64,000 nucleotides of DNA, from contig CAWFPB010000005.1 in NCBI GenBank assembly GCA_963817755.1, forward strand, positions 185,573 to 249,572, read 5' to 3'. The notes under the pieces are model-generated. The model saw only the letters and a program-made list of their open reading frames with translations, was not told where the DNA came from and searched no databases. Within the stretch, counting starts at the first letter, position 1; each line of letters begins with the position of its first letter. The DNA comes from Oleiagrimonas sp963817755 (GTDB lineage Bacteria > Pseudomonadota > Gammaproteobacteria > Xanthomonadales > Rhodanobacteraceae). Of this stretch, positions 49,305 through 58,513 are shown in pieces. The position numbers and the translations under genes were made by a program.

Positions 49305-51827
49305 ATGAACACCGCCGATTCCCACGCCGGGCACGCCACCGCACGGGGGCCCCGCCGCTGGCGTCGCTCGCTGCTCTCGCACCTGCTCGAACCGTGGGTG
49401 CGGATCAAGCGCGACCCCGCCGAACCCGCGTCGCTGCTGATGCCGGACGTGCCGGTGTGCTACGTCATCGAGCACCACGGCCTGTCCAACGCCCTGATCC
49501 TGGACCGGGCCTGCCACGAGGCCGGCCTGCCCGACCCCGGCCAGGCCATCGAGGGCCTGCCGCTGCGCCGCCGCCGCGCGATGTTCGCGCTCAGCCGCCG
49601 ATCGGGCCTGCGCCGCCGCGCCAACGGCCACCAGCCGCTGACCCAGCTGCTGGATGCGCTGAAGAACTCGCCTACCGGCGACGTGCAGCTGGTCCCGGTG
49701 TCGATCTACGTCGGCCGCGCGCCGGCCCGCGAGAGCGGCTGGTTCCGCGTGTTGTTCTCGGAGAACTGGGGCGTGGTCGGCCGCTTCCGCCGCCTGCTGG
49801 CGCTGCTGCTGAACGGGCGCGACACCGTGGTGCACTTCGCCGCCCCGGTCAGCCTGCGCCAGGCGCTGGAGGAAGACACGCCCGAGGACGTGATCGACGT
49901 CGAGCGCCTCTCGCGCAAGCTCGCGCGCGTGCTGCGCACCCACTTCCGGCGCATCCGCGCGGCCGTGATCGGCCCGGACCTGTCGCACCGGCGCACGGTG
50001 CTCGACAGCGTGCTCCACGCCGAGCCGGTGCGCGCCGCCATCGCCGCCACCGCCGCGCGCGAGAAGATCACCCCGCTCAAGGCCGAGCGCCGCGCCTACG
50101 CCATGGCGCGCGAGATCGCCGCCGACTATTCGCACCCGGTGGTGCGCTCGGCCTCGTTCCTGCTGTCGTGGTTCTGGAACAAGCTGTACGACGGCATCGC
50201 CATGCACCACTTCGACAAGGCCCGCGCCGTCGCGCCCGGCCACGAAGTGGTGTACGTGCCCAGCCACCGCAGCCATGCCGACTACCTGCTGATGAGCTAC
50301 CAGCTGCACGTGTCCGGCGTGGTGCCGCCGCACATCGCCGCCGGCGCCAACCTCAACCTGCCGGTGCTGGGCAGCTTCCTGCGCCGCGGCGGTGCGTTCT
50401 TCCTGCGCCGCAGCTTCCGTGGCAACGCGCTGTACTCGACCATCTTCAAGGAATACCTGGCCCAGCTGGTCGACCGCGGCGTGCCCATCGAGTACTTCAT
50501 CGAGGGTGGCCGCTCGCGCACCGGGCGCCTGCTGGCGCCGCGCGCCGGCATGCTGTCGATGACCGTGCGCGCGTTCCTGCGCGCGCCGCGCCGGCCGGTG
50601 CTGTTCCAGCCGGTCTACATCGGCTACGAGAAGCTGATGGAAGGCAAGGCCTACATCGGCGAGCTGTCGGGCAAGCCCAAGCAGAAGGAGAACTGGCTCA
50701 ACCTGCTGCGCGGCGCCCGCCAGGTACTGCGCGAGCACTATGGCCACGTCGCCCTGTGCTTCGGCGAACCGATCGAGCTGACCCCGCTGCTGGATGCCGC
50801 CAGCCCCGACTGGAGCAAGACGCCGCTGGATCCGGAAGCCAAGCCCGAGTGGCTGTCGCAGGTCACCGACCAGCTGTCCGAACAGATCCAGGTCAACATC
50901 AACGCCAGCGCCGACGTCAACCCGATCAACCTGCTGGCGCTGACCCTGCTGGCCACGCCCAAGCACGCCATGGCCGAGTCCGACCTGCTGACGCAGCTGG
51001 AGCTGACCACCGCGCTGCTGACCGAGCTGCCGTATTCGGATCGCGTCACCGTCACCCCCCTCACCCCGGAGCAGATCATTGCCTACGGCGAGGAGATGGG
51101 CTGGATCGAGCGCGTCGAGCATCCGCTGGGCGACGTGCTCACCGTGGACGACGAGAAGGCGGTCCTGCTGAGCTATTTCCGCAACAACGTGCTGCACCTG
51201 GTCGCCTGTGCGGCCTGGGTGGCCACCTGCTTCATCAACAACAAGCGCATGAGCCGCGCCTCGGTGCTGCGCCTGGGCCAGATCGTGCATCCGTTCATCC
51301 GCGGCGAGCTGTTCCTGCGCTGGGACGTGGACGGTTTCCGCGACCAGCTGGTCAAGACGCTGGATTTCTTCCTCGACCGCGGCCTGCTGGAACCGTCCAG
51401 CGCCGGCCGCGTGCTGCAGCGCGGGCGCGGCGGCGACGACAGCGCCTTCCAGCTGCGGGTGATCGCGCGCAGCCTGATGCAGGCCTTCGAGCGCTACTTC
51501 ATCGCCGTCGCCGCGCTGGTCAAGAACGGCCCGCGCAGCATGAGCGCCGGCGAGCTGGAGAAGGTCTGCATCCTCACCGCCCAGCGCCTGGGCCTGCTGC
51601 AGGAACTGACCGCGCCGGAGTTCTTCGACAAGTCGCTGTTCCGCGGCTTCATCCAGAAGCTGCGCGAACGCAAGACGCTGTGGACCGACGAAGACGGCAA
51701 GCTCGATTTCGACCCCGCCCTGGCCGAGGTCGTGCGCGACGCCCGCGTGGTGCTCAGCCGCGACGTGCGCCATTCGATCCTCAAGATCACCCCCGGCGCC
51801 GACGAGGAGCCCGCCGAATCCCCCTGA
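49305..51827 (+). CDS. plsB: glycerol-3-phosphate 1-O-acyltransferase
   Basis: 840 aa from the ATG at 49305 (MNTADSHAGHATARG). Acyltransferase block I is PSHRSHADYLLM with HX4D at His321-Asp326, block II GGAFFLRRSFRG, block III YFIEGGRSRTGRL and block IV LFQPVYIGYEK, exactly the PlsB set. The long N- and C-terminal regions are also PlsB-type (E. coli 807 aa). It transfers an acyl group to sn-1 of glycerol-3-phosphate at the inner membrane, the first step of phospholipid synthesis. Monocistronic in appearance, followed by REP array E. Confidence 0.97.
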   Translation: MNTADSHAGHATARGPRRWRRSLLSHLLEPWVRIKRDPAEPASLLMPDVPVCYVIEHHGLSNALILDRACHEAGLPDPGQAIEGLPLRRRRAMFALSRRSGLRRRANGHQPLTQLLDALKNSPTGDVQLVPVSIYVGRAPARESGWFRVLFSENWGVVGRFRRLLALLLNGRDTVVHFAAPVSLRQALEEDTPEDVIDVERLSRKLARVLRTHFRRIRAAVIGPDLSHRRTVLDSVLHAEPVRAAIAATAAREKITPLKAERRAYAMAREIAADYSHPVVRSASFLLSWFWNKLYDGIAMHHFDKARAVAPGHEVVYVPSHRSHADYLLMSYQLHVSGVVPPHIAAGANLNLPVLGSFLRRGGAFFLRRSFRGNALYSTIFKEYLAQLVDRGVPIEYFIEGGRSRTGRLLAPRAGMLSMTVRAFLRAPRRPVLFQPVYIGYEKLMEGKAYIGELSGKPKQKENWLNLLRGARQVLREHYGHVALCFGEPIELTPLLDAASPDWSKTPLDPEAKPEWLSQVTDQLSEQIQVNINASADVNPINLLALTLLATPKHAMAESDLLTQLELTTALLTELPYSDRVTVTPLTPEQIIAYGEEMGWIERVEHPLGDVLTVDDEKAVLLSYFRNNVLHLVACAAWVATCFINNKRMSRASVLRLGQIVHPFIRGELFLRWDVDGFRDQLVKTLDFFLDRGLLEPSSAGRVLQRGRGGDDSAFQLRVIARSLMQAFERYFIAVAALVKNGPRSMSAGELEKVCILTAQRLGLLQELTAPEFFDKSLFRGFIQKLRERKTLWTDEDGKLDFDPALAEVVRDARVVLSRDVRHSILKITPGADEEPAESP

Positions 51828-51841
51828 GCCCCCGGATGCAC

Positions 51842-52360
51842 TGTAGGAGCGCCGGGAGGCGTGACCGAAGGGAATGCCCGTGGTGCGACCGAAGGGAATG
51901 CCTTTGGTACGAACGGTAACGCGGCAAGAACCGGTTTTCGCGGCAAGCCCACACCGCGCGCCATCGCGCCTTCCACCGCTCCCACAAAGATAGGGAAGGC
52001 TGCGGGTTTCTTGTGGGAGCACTGGAAGGTGCGACCGGCAACGCGGCAGGAACCGGTCTTCGCGGCAAGCCCACACCGCGCGCCGTCGCGCCTTCCACCG
52101 CTCCCACAAAGACTCGGTAAGGCATCCGAATTCTTGTGGGAGCGCTGGAAGGCGCGAACCGGCAACGCGGCAGGAACCGGTCTTCGCGGCAAGCCCACAT
52201 CGCGCGCCGTCGCGCCTTCCACCGCTCCCACAAAGAGTAGGGAAAGCATCGGTTTTCTTGTGGGAGCGCTGGAAGGCGCGAACGGTGACGCGGCAAGACC
52301 CGGTTTTCGCGGCAAGCCCCCATCGCGCGCCATCGCGCCTTCCGGCGCTCCTACAAAGGG
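51842..52360. repeat. REP/BIME array E (plsB - ubiE intergenic)
   Basis: Four to five units. The first has a doubled linker module (GACCGAAGGGAATGCCCGTG then ACCGAAGGGAATGCCTTTGG). Heads vary: GTAGGAGCGCCGG, GTGGGAGCACTGG, GTGGGAGCGCTGG. Right halves alternate between CCACCGCTCCCACAA and CCGGCGCTCCTACAA. No CDS within. Confidence 0.92.
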
Positions 52361-52423
52361 TAGGAAGGCGTGCGGCGTCTTCGCATGCCGCGATGCCCCC
52401 GCCATCGTGTAGCATTCGTTGCC

Positions 52424-53174
52424 ATGAGCGATCCGCAAACCACCCATTTCGGCTTCCGCGACGTCCCGGTGGGCGAAAAGCAGAAGCTGGTCGGCCAGGT
52501 GTTCACCTCGGTCGCGCGCAACTACGACCTGATGAACGACCTGATGTCGTTCGGCGTGCACCGCCTGTGGAAGCGCCACTTCGTCGCCGTCAGCGGCGTG
52601 CGCACCGGCGACCGGGTGCTGGACCTGGCCGGCGGCACCGGCGACATCGCCGCGCTGCTCAAGCCGGTGGTCGGCGACACCGGCGAGATCGTGGTCGGCG
52701 ACATCAACGCCGCCATGCTCGGCGTCGGTCGCGACCGCCTGACCGACCGCGGCCTGGTCCAGGGCCTGCGCTGGTCGCAGATGAACGCCGAGCAGCTGCC
52801 GTTCCCGGACAACACCTTCGACGCGGTCACCATCGCCTTCGGCCTGCGCAACGTCACCGACAAGGACAAGGCGCTGGCCGACATGTGCCGCGTGCTCAAG
52901 CCCGGCGGGCGCTGCCTGGTGCTGGAGTTCTCCAAGGTACGCAACGAGGCCTTCGGCAAGCTCTACGACTTCCACTCCTTCAAGGTGCTGCCGCGCCTGG
53001 GCCGGCTGTTCGCCGGTGACGCCGACAGCTACCAGTACCTGGCCGAATCGATCCGCAAGCACCCGGACCAGACACACCCTCAAGGGCATGATGGAGCGCG
53101 CCGGTTTCGGCCACGTCGAGGTGCGCAACCTGACCGGCGGCATCGTCGCGATCCACCGCGGCTACAAGCTGTAA
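52424..53174 (+). pseudogene. ubiE: ubiquinone/menaquinone methyltransferase UbiE, +1 frameshift near the 3' end
   Basis: The first 217 or so residues are a normal UbiE: THFGFRDVPVGEKQKLVGQV, ARNYDLMNDLMSFGVHRLWK, the SAM site VLDLAGGTGDIA, AFGLRNVTDKDKAL and DMCRVLKPGGR. After RKHPDQ the frame is lost. Removing one base within the ACACAC at 53072-53077 restores LKGMMERAGFGHVEVRNLTG and GIVAIHRGYKL with a stop at 53174, giving 249 aa, the expected length. UbiE C-methylates the quinone ring and is needed for respiration on ubiquinone, so a real loss is unlikely and a one-base assembly error in a short AC repeat is my preferred explanation. Confidence 0.92.
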
Positions 53175-53346
53175 GCCGTAGCCCGGTATTTCGCGGTACC
53201 TGTTGCTTTCGTCACGCGAAGCGATGGCGCACCGGTGGCATACTGGGGCGTTGTGACGGCGCCCTTTGCCGGAACGGATGCCTGCCTGCGCGGTCAGGGT
53301 TCCGGGGCGGCACGCGCGCCGGCCCGTACCCCACCGCCACCGGCCC

Positions 53347-54339
53347 ATGCCCATGAATGCTCCCCTGCCGTCCGACCGCCCCCTGTGGAAACGCCTGCTG
53401 CTGCGCCGGCTGAAATTCCTGCTGGGCCTGGTCCTCGTGATCGGCGTGCTCGGCGGCGGCACCTACCTGTTCGCGCCGCAGTGGCTGATGCACGCGCACA
53501 CCTGGTACGAGGCGGACAAGGCCGACCTGTCCACGCACCACGTGCAGATCGGCGACACCGACTGGGCCTACTACGAGGGCGGAAGCGGACCCACGCTGGT
53601 GCTGCTGCACGGCTACGCCGGCGACCGCAACGTGTGGCTGAAGATCGCTCCGTACCTGACCAGGAACTTCCACCTGATCATCCCCGACCTGCCCGGCTGG
53701 GGGCAGTCCACGCGCAACCCCGGCGACGACTACGACATCAGCCACGAGGCGAAGCGTTTCGCCGCCTTCGTGCACACGCTCGAGCTCAAGCCGTTCATCC
53801 TGGTCGGCCACTCGATGGGCGGCGCCATCGCCGGCACCTATGCCAGCGACCACCCCGGCAAGGTACGCGGGCTGGTGCTGATGGACAGCTTCGGGCTGAC
53901 CTTCGTCAAGAACAAGCTGGCGCGCGAGGCGCTATCGGGGCACAACCCGCTGGCCTTCCACGACCGCGCCGGCCTGGACCGCGTGCTGCACCTGATCTAC
54001 CAGCACCCGCCCGAGATCCCCTCGCGTTTCGAGGACGTGGTGGTGCAGCACAGCCGCAAGAACGCCGCCTTCGAGGACAAGGTGTTCAAGGAGCTGATGC
54101 GGCCGGACCAGTACACCATCCTGGACAAGCGCCTGCCGCGCCTGACCATGCCGGTACTGGGCCTGTGGTGCCGCAAGGACCAGATCATCGACATCTCCGC
54201 CCTGGCTACCCTGCGCAACGGCCTGACCCACGCCCCCAGCATCAGCGCCTCGGTGCTCAACGGCTGCGGCCACATGCCGCTGGAAGAAAAGCCGCGCGAG
54301 ACCGCGCAGATCATTTCCGGGTTCGCCGTGGCGCATTAA
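53347..54339 (+). CDS. membrane-anchored alpha/beta hydrolase
   Basis: 330 aa from the ATG at 53347. A second ATG two codons later (53353) is possible. Basic start, then one membrane helix at about 24-42 (FLLGLVLVIGVLGGGTYLF). Hydrolase fold: oxyanion HGYAGDRNVW, nucleophile elbow GHSMGG with Ser156, PVLGLWCRKDQIID with the acid Asp, and the catalytic His in NGCGHMPLEEKP. It resembles lipases/esterases of the MhpC and monoacylglycerol-lipase groups anchored at the inner membrane. Substrate unknown. Convergent with galE across array F. Confidence 0.87.
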   Translation: MPMNAPLPSDRPLWKRLLLRRLKFLLGLVLVIGVLGGGTYLFAPQWLMHAHTWYEADKADLSTHHVQIGDTDWAYYEGGSGPTLVLLHGYAGDRNVWLKIAPYLTRNFHLIIPDLPGWGQSTRNPGDDYDISHEAKRFAAFVHTLELKPFILVGHSMGGAIAGTYASDHPGKVRGLVLMDSFGLTFVKNKLAREALSGHNPLAFHDRAGLDRVLHLIYQHPPEIPSRFEDVVVQHSRKNAAFEDKVFKELMRPDQYTILDKRLPRLTMPVLGLWCRKDQIIDISALATLRNGLTHAPSISASVLNGCGHMPLEEKPRETAQIISGFAVAH

Positions 54340-54362
54340 CACCCGAACGCTCCCGGTTTCAC

Positions 54363-54840
54363 TGTAGGAGCGCCGGGAGGCGAGACCGGAGGGAATGCCT
54401 TTGGTACGAACGGCAACGCGGCAAGGCCCGGTTTTCGCGGCAAGCCCTCACCGCGCGCCATCGCGCCTTCCGGCGCTCCTACAAAGGGTAGGAAGGCTTC
54501 GGGGGTCTTGTGGGAGCGCTGGAAGGCGCGACCGGCAACGCGGCCAGACCCGGTTTTCGTGGCAAGCGCCCACCGCGCGCCGTCGCGGCTTCCACCGCTC
54601 CTTCAAAGGGTAGGTAAGCTTCCGGTTTCACTGTAGGAGCGCCGGGAGGCGCGAACGGTGACGCGGCTAGATCCGGTTTTCGCGGCAAGCCCGTATCGCG
54701 CGCCGTCGCGGCTTCCACCGCTCCCACAAAGATAGGGAAGACTGCGGGTGCACTGTAGGAGCGCCGGGAGGCGCGATCGGTGACGCGGCAAGATCTTTCG
54801 CGGCAAGCCCATCGCGCGCCATCGCACCCGGGCTTCCTTT
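54363..54840. repeat. REP/BIME array F (hydrolase - galE intergenic)
   Basis: Four units. The first includes the GGAGGGAATGCCTTTGGTAC module. The last is decayed (linker shortened to GATCTTTCGCGGC and the right REP lost). Lies between convergent genes. Confidence 0.9.
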
Positions 54841-54883
54841 GGTACAGGCAACCGGTTTTCACGACCGGTTCGACCGCGCGCGC

Positions 54884-55894
54884 TCAGGCGTATCCGTCGG
54901 GGTTCTGCGACTGCCAGCGCCAGGTGTCCTCGCACATCCGTGCCAGGTCGTGTTCGGCGTGCCAGCCGAGCACCTGTTGTGCCCGGGTCGGGTCGGCCCA
55001 CAGCTCGGCCACGTCGCCGGCGCGCCGGTCGACGAAGACATGCGGGATCTCGCGGCCGGAGGCCTGCTCGAAGGCGCGGACCAGCTCCAGCACCGAGGTG
55101 CCCCGGCCGGTGCCGATGTTGAGCACGGTGGTGCCGGTGCGCTCGTCCAGTGCGCGCAGGGCGGCCACGTGGGCCTGCGCCAGGTCCATGACGTGGATGT
55201 AGTCGCGCACCCCGGTGCCGTCGCGGGTGGGCCAGTCCCGGCCGAATACACGCAGCGTGTCGCGCCGGCCCACCGCGACCTGGGCAATGAAGGGCATCAG
55301 GTTGTTGGGCACGCCGTTGGGGTCCTCGCCCATGCGGCCGCTGGGATGGGCCCCGACCGGATTGAAATAGCGCAGGATCATCGCGCCCAGTCTCGGGTCC
55401 GCCGCGCACACGTCACCGATCAGCTGTTCCATCACCAGCTTGGTGCGCCCGTACGGGTTGGTGACGCCCAGCGCGGCGTCCTCGTTGACCGGGACCTGTT
55501 CGGCCTGCCCGTAGACGGTGGCCGAGGAACTGAACACCAGCCGGTGCACCCCGGCGGCCTGCATCGCCTCCAGCAGCACGATGGTGCCGTGGATGTTGTT
55601 GTCGAAATACGCCAGCGGTTCGCGCATGCTTTCGCCGACCGCCTTGAGCGCGGCGAAGTGGATGACGCCCTCGACGCCGTGGCTTTCCAGGGCCTGCACC
55701 ACCGTGCGCTTGTCGCGCACGTCGCCCTCGATGACGGGGATGCTCCGCCCGACGATCGTCTCCACCCGGCGCAAGGCTTCGGGCGAGGCATTGCAGAAGT
55801 TATCCAGGACCACCGGTTCGAAACCGTTCTCGCACAACGCCACGCACGTGTGCGATCCAATGTACCCGGCCCCGCCGGTCACCAAGACACGCAT
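54884..55894 (-). CDS. galE: UDP-glucose 4-epimerase
   Basis: 336 aa. NAD-binding VTGGAGYIGSHTCVAL at the N-terminus, LDNFCNAS, SSSATVYG with the catalytic Ser, and YxxxK as PYGRTK (Tyr148, Lys152). LRYFNPVGAHPSGRMGEDPNG, RVFGRDWPTRDGTGVRDYIH and VLNIGTGRGTSVLEL are GalE-specific. It interconverts UDP-glucose and UDP-galactose for polysaccharide and LPS synthesis. It stands between arrays F and G. Confidence 0.97.
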   Translation of the reverse strand: MRVLVTGGAGYIGSHTCVALCENGFEPVVLDNFCNASPEALRRVETIVGRSIPVIEGDVRDKRTVVQALESHGVEGVIHFAALKAVGESMREPLAYFDNNIHGTIVLLEAMQAAGVHRLVFSSSATVYGQAEQVPVNEDAALGVTNPYGRTKLVMEQLIGDVCAADPRLGAMILRYFNPVGAHPSGRMGEDPNGVPNNLMPFIAQVAVGRRDTLRVFGRDWPTRDGTGVRDYIHVMDLAQAHVAALRALDERTGTTVLNIGTGRGTSVLELVRAFEQASGREIPHVFVDRRAGDVAELWADPTRAQQVLGWHAEHDLARMCEDTWRWQSQNPDGYA

Positions 55895-55970
55895 TGCCGC
55901 TCCTTCTTTTGTCGATGTGCCGCGCAGGCCACACGGCCTTGCATCGTAGCCCCAGATGGGGCGGCTGTGT

Positions 55971-56572
55971 GATGGTGCGCGATGGGGGCTGGCCGTGAGG
56001 ACCGGGGCTTGCCGCGTTGCCGGTCGCGGCTTCCACCGCTCCCACAAGAAAACGAAAGCCTGCCTACCCTTTGTAGGAGCGCCGGGAGGCGCGATGGCGC
56101 GCGATGGGGGCTGGCCGCGAAGACCGGGTCTTGCCGCGTTGCCGGATCGCGCCTTCCGGCGCTCCTACAGTGAACCCGGGAGCCTGCCTACCCTTTGTAG
56201 GAGCGCCGGGAGGCGCGATGGCGCGCGATGGGGGCTGGCCGCGAAGACCGGGGCTTGCCGCGTTGCCGGATCGCGCCTTCCGGCGCTCCTACAGTGAACC
56301 CGGGAGCCTGCCTACCCTTTGTAGGAGCGGTGGAAGCCGCGAATGGGTCGCGAAGCGGCCCTCGAGATGTGTGGCCGTGTCGCGAAGACCGGGTCTGGCC
56401 GCGTCACCGATCGCGCCTTCCGGCGCTCCTACAAGTGAACCCGAAGCCTTGCCTACCTTTGTAGGAGCGCTGGAAGCCGCGAATGGGCGCGAAGCGGCCC
56501 TCGAGATGTGTGGCTGGCCGCGAAGACCGGGTCTGGCCGCGTTGCCGGATCGCGCCTTCCGGCGCTCCTACC
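55971..56572. repeat. REP/BIME array G (galE - cysNC intergenic)
   Basis: Five units, mostly in reverse orientation (GCGATGGCGCGCGATGGGGG, GAAGACCGGGTCTTGCCGCG). Two near-identical units of about 122 bp lie at 56060-56305. From 56341 the linker changes to a second type with GGGTCGCGAAGCGGCCCTCG and AGATGTGTGGC, seen twice (about 56341 and 56480). The array continues to 48-50 nt before the cysNC stop. Confidence 0.93.
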
Positions 56573-56623
56573 GTGCACCCGGGCGCCTTGCCGTTCGCCG
56601 AGGCACGACGGCCCGCGATGCGG

Positions 56624-58513
56624 CTACGGGGTCTCGCCGAGCAGGTTGGCGATGACCTGCTGGGCCAGCTCGTCGGGGTTGCCGTGGGCGCCGTCCAGGT
56701 GCACCTCGGCGCTCTCGGGCGGCTCGTAGGGCGAGTCGATGCCGGTGAAGTTCTTCAGCCGGCCGGCGCGGGCCTTGGCGTACAGGCCCTTGGGATCGCG
56801 CTGCTCGCAGACCTCCAGCGGGGTGTCGACGAAGACCTCGTGGAAATCGCCCTCGTCGAACAGGCCGCGCGCCATGCGCCGCTCGCTGCGGAACGGGCTG
56901 ATGAAGCTGACCAGCACGATCAGGCCGGCATCGACCATCAGCTTGGACACCTCGCCCACGCGGCGGATGTTCTCCACGCGGTCTTCCTCGGTGAAGCCCA
57001 GGTCGCGGTTCAGGCCGTGGCGCACGTTGTCGCCGTCCAGCATGTAGGTGTGGTAGCCCATCGCCAGCAGGCGCTTCTCGACCAGGTTGGCCACGGTGGA
57101 CTTGCCCGATCCGGACAGGCCGGTGAACCACAGGCAGGCCGGATGCTGGCCCTTGATGCGCGCGCGTGCCTCGCGGTCCACCTCCACGTGCTGCCAGTGG
57201 ATGTTGTCGGCGCGGCGCAGGGCGAAGTCCAGCGCGCCGGCGGCCACGGTGGCATGGGTCTGGCGGTCGATCAGGATGAAGCCGCCCAGCTCGCGGCAGT
57301 CCGCGTAGGCCTCGAAGGCGATGGCGTGGTCCAGGCTCAGGTTGGCCACGCCCACCTCGTTGAGCTCCAGGCGCTTGGCCGCCAGCTCGTCCTGGGTGTT
57401 GACGTCGATCTTGTGCTTGATCTCGGTGACCTGGGCACTGACCGTGCGCGTGCCGATCTTCAGCAGGTACGGGCGCCCGGGCAGCAGCGCGTGCGGGTCC
57501 ATCCACAACAGGTGCGCGGCGAACTGGTCGGCCACCTGCGGCGGCGAGGCCGTGGCGGCGATGACGTCGCCACGGCTGATGTCGCGCTCGTCGGTGAGGG
57601 TCAGGGTGACCGAGTCGCCCGAGCGGGCCTGGTCGATGTCGCCGTCGGCGGTGACGATGCGCGCGATGCGCGAGCGCGCGCCGCCGGGCAGCGCCACGAC
57701 CTCGTCGCCGGGGCGGATCGTGCCCGCCGCCACCTGGCCGGCGTAGCCGCGGAAATTCTGGTCCGGGCGGCACACCCACTGCACCGGCATGCGAAAGCCC
57801 AGCTTGCTGTCGGGGCGCTGCACCTGCACGGTCTCCAGGTGCTCGAGCAGGCTCGGGCCCTCGTACCAGTCCATGACCTTCGAACGGCTGCTGACATTCT
57901 CGCCAGTCAGCGCCGACACCGGGATGGCCGTCACCTGGGCGATGCCCAGCTGATCGGCCAGCGCACGGTAGCCGTTCTCGATCTCGGCGAAGGTGTCGGC
58001 GTCGTAGTCGACCAGGTCCATCTTGTTCACCGCCAGCAGCACGTGACGGATCCCCAGCAGGGCGCAGATGTAGCTGTGGCGGCGGGTCTGCGTGAGCAGG
58101 CCCTTGCGCGCATCGACCAGCACCACCGCCAGCTCGGCGGTGGAGGCGCCGGTGGCCATGTTGCGGGTGTACTGCTCGTGGCCCGGGCAGTCGGCGACGA
58201 TGAACTTGCGCTTCTCGGTACCGAAGAAGCGGTAGGCCACGTCGATGGTGATGCCCTGCTCGCGCTCGGCGGCCAGGCCGTCGACCAGCAGGGCGAAGTC
58301 CAGCTCGCCGTTCTGCGTGCCGTGGCGCGCACTGTCGCCCTCCAGCGCGCTCAGCTGGTCGTCGAACAGCAGCTTGGTGTCGTACAGCAGGCGACCCAGC
58401 AGGGTGCTCTTGCCGTCGTCGACGCTGCCGCAGGTGATCAGGCGCAGCAGGTCCTTGGTTTCGTGTTGACGCAGGTAGGCGTCGATGGCGGCGGTGGCGG
58501 CATCGGTCCCCAT
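56624..58513 (-). CDS. cysN: bifunctional sulfate adenylyltransferase subunit 1 / adenylylsulfate kinase (CysNC)
   Basis: 629 aa. N-terminal EF-Tu-like GTPase (to about 430): G1 CGSVDDGKST, G3 DCPGHEQYTRNMATGAS, G4 NKMDLVD, then beta-barrel domains (FRGYAGQVAAGTIRPGDEVV). C-terminal APS kinase (from about 440): P-loop GLSGSGKSTVAN, DGDNVRHGLNRDLGF, FISPFRSERRMAR, DPKGLYAKARAG. With CysD it makes APS from sulfate and ATP, driven by GTP, and its kinase part makes PAPS. The fused NodQ/CysNC form is common in Xanthomonadales. The start overlaps the cysD stop by 1 nt (TGATG) with AGGAGG upstream, so translation is coupled. Confidence 0.97.
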   Translation of the reverse strand: MGTDAATAAIDAYLRQHETKDLLRLITCGSVDDGKSTLLGRLLYDTKLLFDDQLSALEGDSARHGTQNGELDFALLVDGLAAEREQGITIDVAYRFFGTEKRKFIVADCPGHEQYTRNMATGASTAELAVVLVDARKGLLTQTRRHSYICALLGIRHVLLAVNKMDLVDYDADTFAEIENGYRALADQLGIAQVTAIPVSALTGENVSSRSKVMDWYEGPSLLEHLETVQVQRPDSKLGFRMPVQWVCRPDQNFRGYAGQVAAGTIRPGDEVVALPGGARSRIARIVTADGDIDQARSGDSVTLTLTDERDISRGDVIAATASPPQVADQFAAHLLWMDPHALLPGRPYLLKIGTRTVSAQVTEIKHKIDVNTQDELAAKRLELNEVGVANLSLDHAIAFEAYADCRELGGFILIDRQTHATVAAGALDFALRRADNIHWQHVEVDREARARIKGQHPACLWFTGLSGSGKSTVANLVEKRLLAMGYHTYMLDGDNVRHGLNRDLGFTEEDRVENIRRVGEVSKLMVDAGLIVLVSFISPFRSERRMARGLFDEGDFHEVFVDTPLEVCEQRDPKGLYAKARAGRLKNFTGIDSPYEPPESAEVHLDGAHGNPDELAQQVIANLLGETP

